Assembly: GCA_902782985.1 (NCBI GenBank)
Contig: CACZPC010000242.1
Span: 1-5,864 of the forward strand
Reading direction: 5' to 3'
Source of the DNA: Oscillospiraceae bacterium
Lineage (GTDB): Bacteria > Bacillota > Clostridia > Saccharofermentanales > Saccharofermentanaceae
Length of the DNA stretch: 5,864 nt
In this document: piece after piece, positions 5,092 through 5,864 of the stretch
Layout: each line of letters begins with the position of its first letter
How positions within the stretch are numbered: position 1 is the stretch's first letter
Notes under the pieces: generated by a model
The model's database searches: none
What the model was told of the DNA's origin: nothing
What the model saw: only the letters and a program-made list of their open reading frames with translations
Translations under genes and position numbers: made by a program

Positions 5092-5864
5092 GCTTTTTTC
5101 CCTTTCTTAAGGAATGCCTGAAATTCTTCAGCCGTCATCTTCTGTATCTGAGCATGACCGATCTTGTTTACGAGGATAACCGAGATAGTATCTCCTCTCT
5201 TCTTCTTATCATTAAGTACACCGTCTGCAGCCTCTTCGGGAGTGATGTCATCCGTTACGGGAAGACCGTATGCGGCAATAAGATCTCTCATCTTCTTCGC
5301 TTCATCGGAAGGCAAAGTCCCTGCAGCTTCACAGGCATCGATCATGATGCCCATTCCCTTGGCGACACATACGCCGTGAGCAAGGGAGAAATCACTGTTG
5401 CGCTCAATGACATGACCTACGGTATGACCGTAATTAAGTGTCTGCCTCAATCCGTTATCGAGAGTATCCTCCGTTATGACACTTACCTTATCCGATACGT
5501 TCATGGAGACGAGCTTTTCGAGAAGAGCGTCATCTTCTCTTATCTTGTCGACCTCGCCTTCGTCAGCGATCTCCTTAAGAAGATCATAAAGCTCCGTATC
5601 CATTATGAAGGCATGCTTTATTATCTCGCCGAACCCCTCGGTGAAGAGTTCATCCGGCAAAGTCTTAAGACAATCAGTATCCTCGATCACCATTGAAGGC
5701 TGGTGAAAAGCTCCCGCGAGGTTCTTTCCCTCCTTGAGATCGATACCGGTCTTGCCTCCGATTGCGGCATCCACCATCGCAAGAAGCGAAGTCGGGACCT
5801 GGAAGACCTTGATGCCTCTGAGGAAAGTGGCAGCGGCAAATCCGCCCATATCGGTCACTACCCC
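5088..5864 (-). CDS. aroB: 3-dehydroquinate synthase (5' end cut by window)
   Basis: This enzyme turns DAHP into 3-dehydroquinate, step 2 of the shikimate pathway, using NAD and a divalent metal, usually zinc or cobalt. The frame is open at the right edge, so 258 C-terminal residues are seen. The first visible segment GVVTDMGGFAAATFLRG corresponds to about residue 100 of a full-length protein of about 355 residues, so some 100 N-terminal residues, including most of the NAD-binding fold, lie outside. The GTG at 5858 is an internal Val, not a start. In window numbering, VPTSLLAMVDAAIGGKTGID (23-42) is the classic core motif. Glu80 (in GFGEIIKHAF), His147 (in LNYGHTVGH) and His163 (in LAHGV) match the three metal ligands. 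HGV replaces the more common HGE. The gene ends with a lysine-rich tail and overlaps aroA by ATGA (5088-5091). It is the most upstream aro gene seen; the operon promoter must lie beyond the window. Confidence 0.96.
   Translation of the reverse strand, partial: GVVTDMGGFAAATFLRGIKVFQVPTSLLAMVDAAIGGKTGIDLKEGKNLAGAFHQPSMVIEDTDCLKTLPDELFTEGFGEIIKHAFIMDTELYDLLKEIADEGEVDKIREDDALLEKLVSMNVSDKVSVITEDTLDNGLRQTLNYGHTVGHVIERNSDFSLAHGVCVAKGMGIMIDACEAAGTLPSDEAKKMRDLIAAYGLPVTDDITPEEAADGVLNDKKKRGDTISVILVNKIGHAQIQKMTAEEFQAFLKKGKKA

Noticed and set aside
5154..5696. Plus-strand open frame of 180 codons opposite aroB
   Set aside because: It is a shadow of aroB. The residues make no recognisable domain. Similar shadows at 141-560, 855-1265 and 4021-4332 were dropped for the same reason.
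5856..5858. GTG as a possible start of aroB
   Set aside because: The frame stays open upstream and the GTG encodes the second Val of the conserved GVVTD motif, about residue 100 of the family; it is internal.

Overview
The window is a densely packed stretch of bacterial chromosome in which every supported gene lies on the minus strand, so the order of transcription runs from the right end to the left. The content is a shikimate-pathway operon. The style of the proteins (a chorismate synthase with GGGxFSGR in place of the usual GRSSARET, an EPSP synthase with ESGST, and a type II dehydroquinase), the purine-rich Shine-Dalgarno sequences, the use of ATA and AGA/AGG codons, and a base composition near 50% GC by eye suggest an anaerobic Bacillota, most likely class Clostridia. 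This taxonomic placement is inference from family resemblance; nothing in the window names a species.

Layout in transcription order: aroB (3-dehydroquinate synthase, 5' end cut by the right edge), aroA (EPSP synthase), aroC (chorismate synthase), a 504-residue three-domain fusion of chorismate mutase + shikimate dehydrogenase + shikimate kinase, aroQ (type II 3-dehydroquinate dehydratase), then after 42 bases an SseB-family protein whose 3' end is cut by the left edge. Three of the four junctions within the aro block are 4-base ATGA stop/start overlaps, and the fourth has a 3-base gap with its Shine-Dalgarno inside the preceding gene. This points to one translationally coupled message. There is no intergenic stretch longer than 42 bases.

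Together the five aro genes encode steps 2 to 7 of the prechorismate pathway (DAHP to chorismate) and the first committed step to phenylalanine and tyrosine (chorismate to prephenate). Only DAHP synthase, the entry step, is not seen; it may lie upstream of aroB outside the window. The SseB-like gene is not obviously part of this metabolism. A consensus-like extended -10 element (TGCTATAAT) at the end of aroQ suggests that it has its own promoter.

The points most worth a second look are the CM-SDH-SK triple fusion, which joins a chorismate-consuming enzyme to two enzymes of chorismate synthesis, and the unusual build of the SseB-like protein, which seems to carry a translation-factor-like beta-barrel ahead of its SseB domain. 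No mobile element, CRISPR array, RNA gene or defence system was found.
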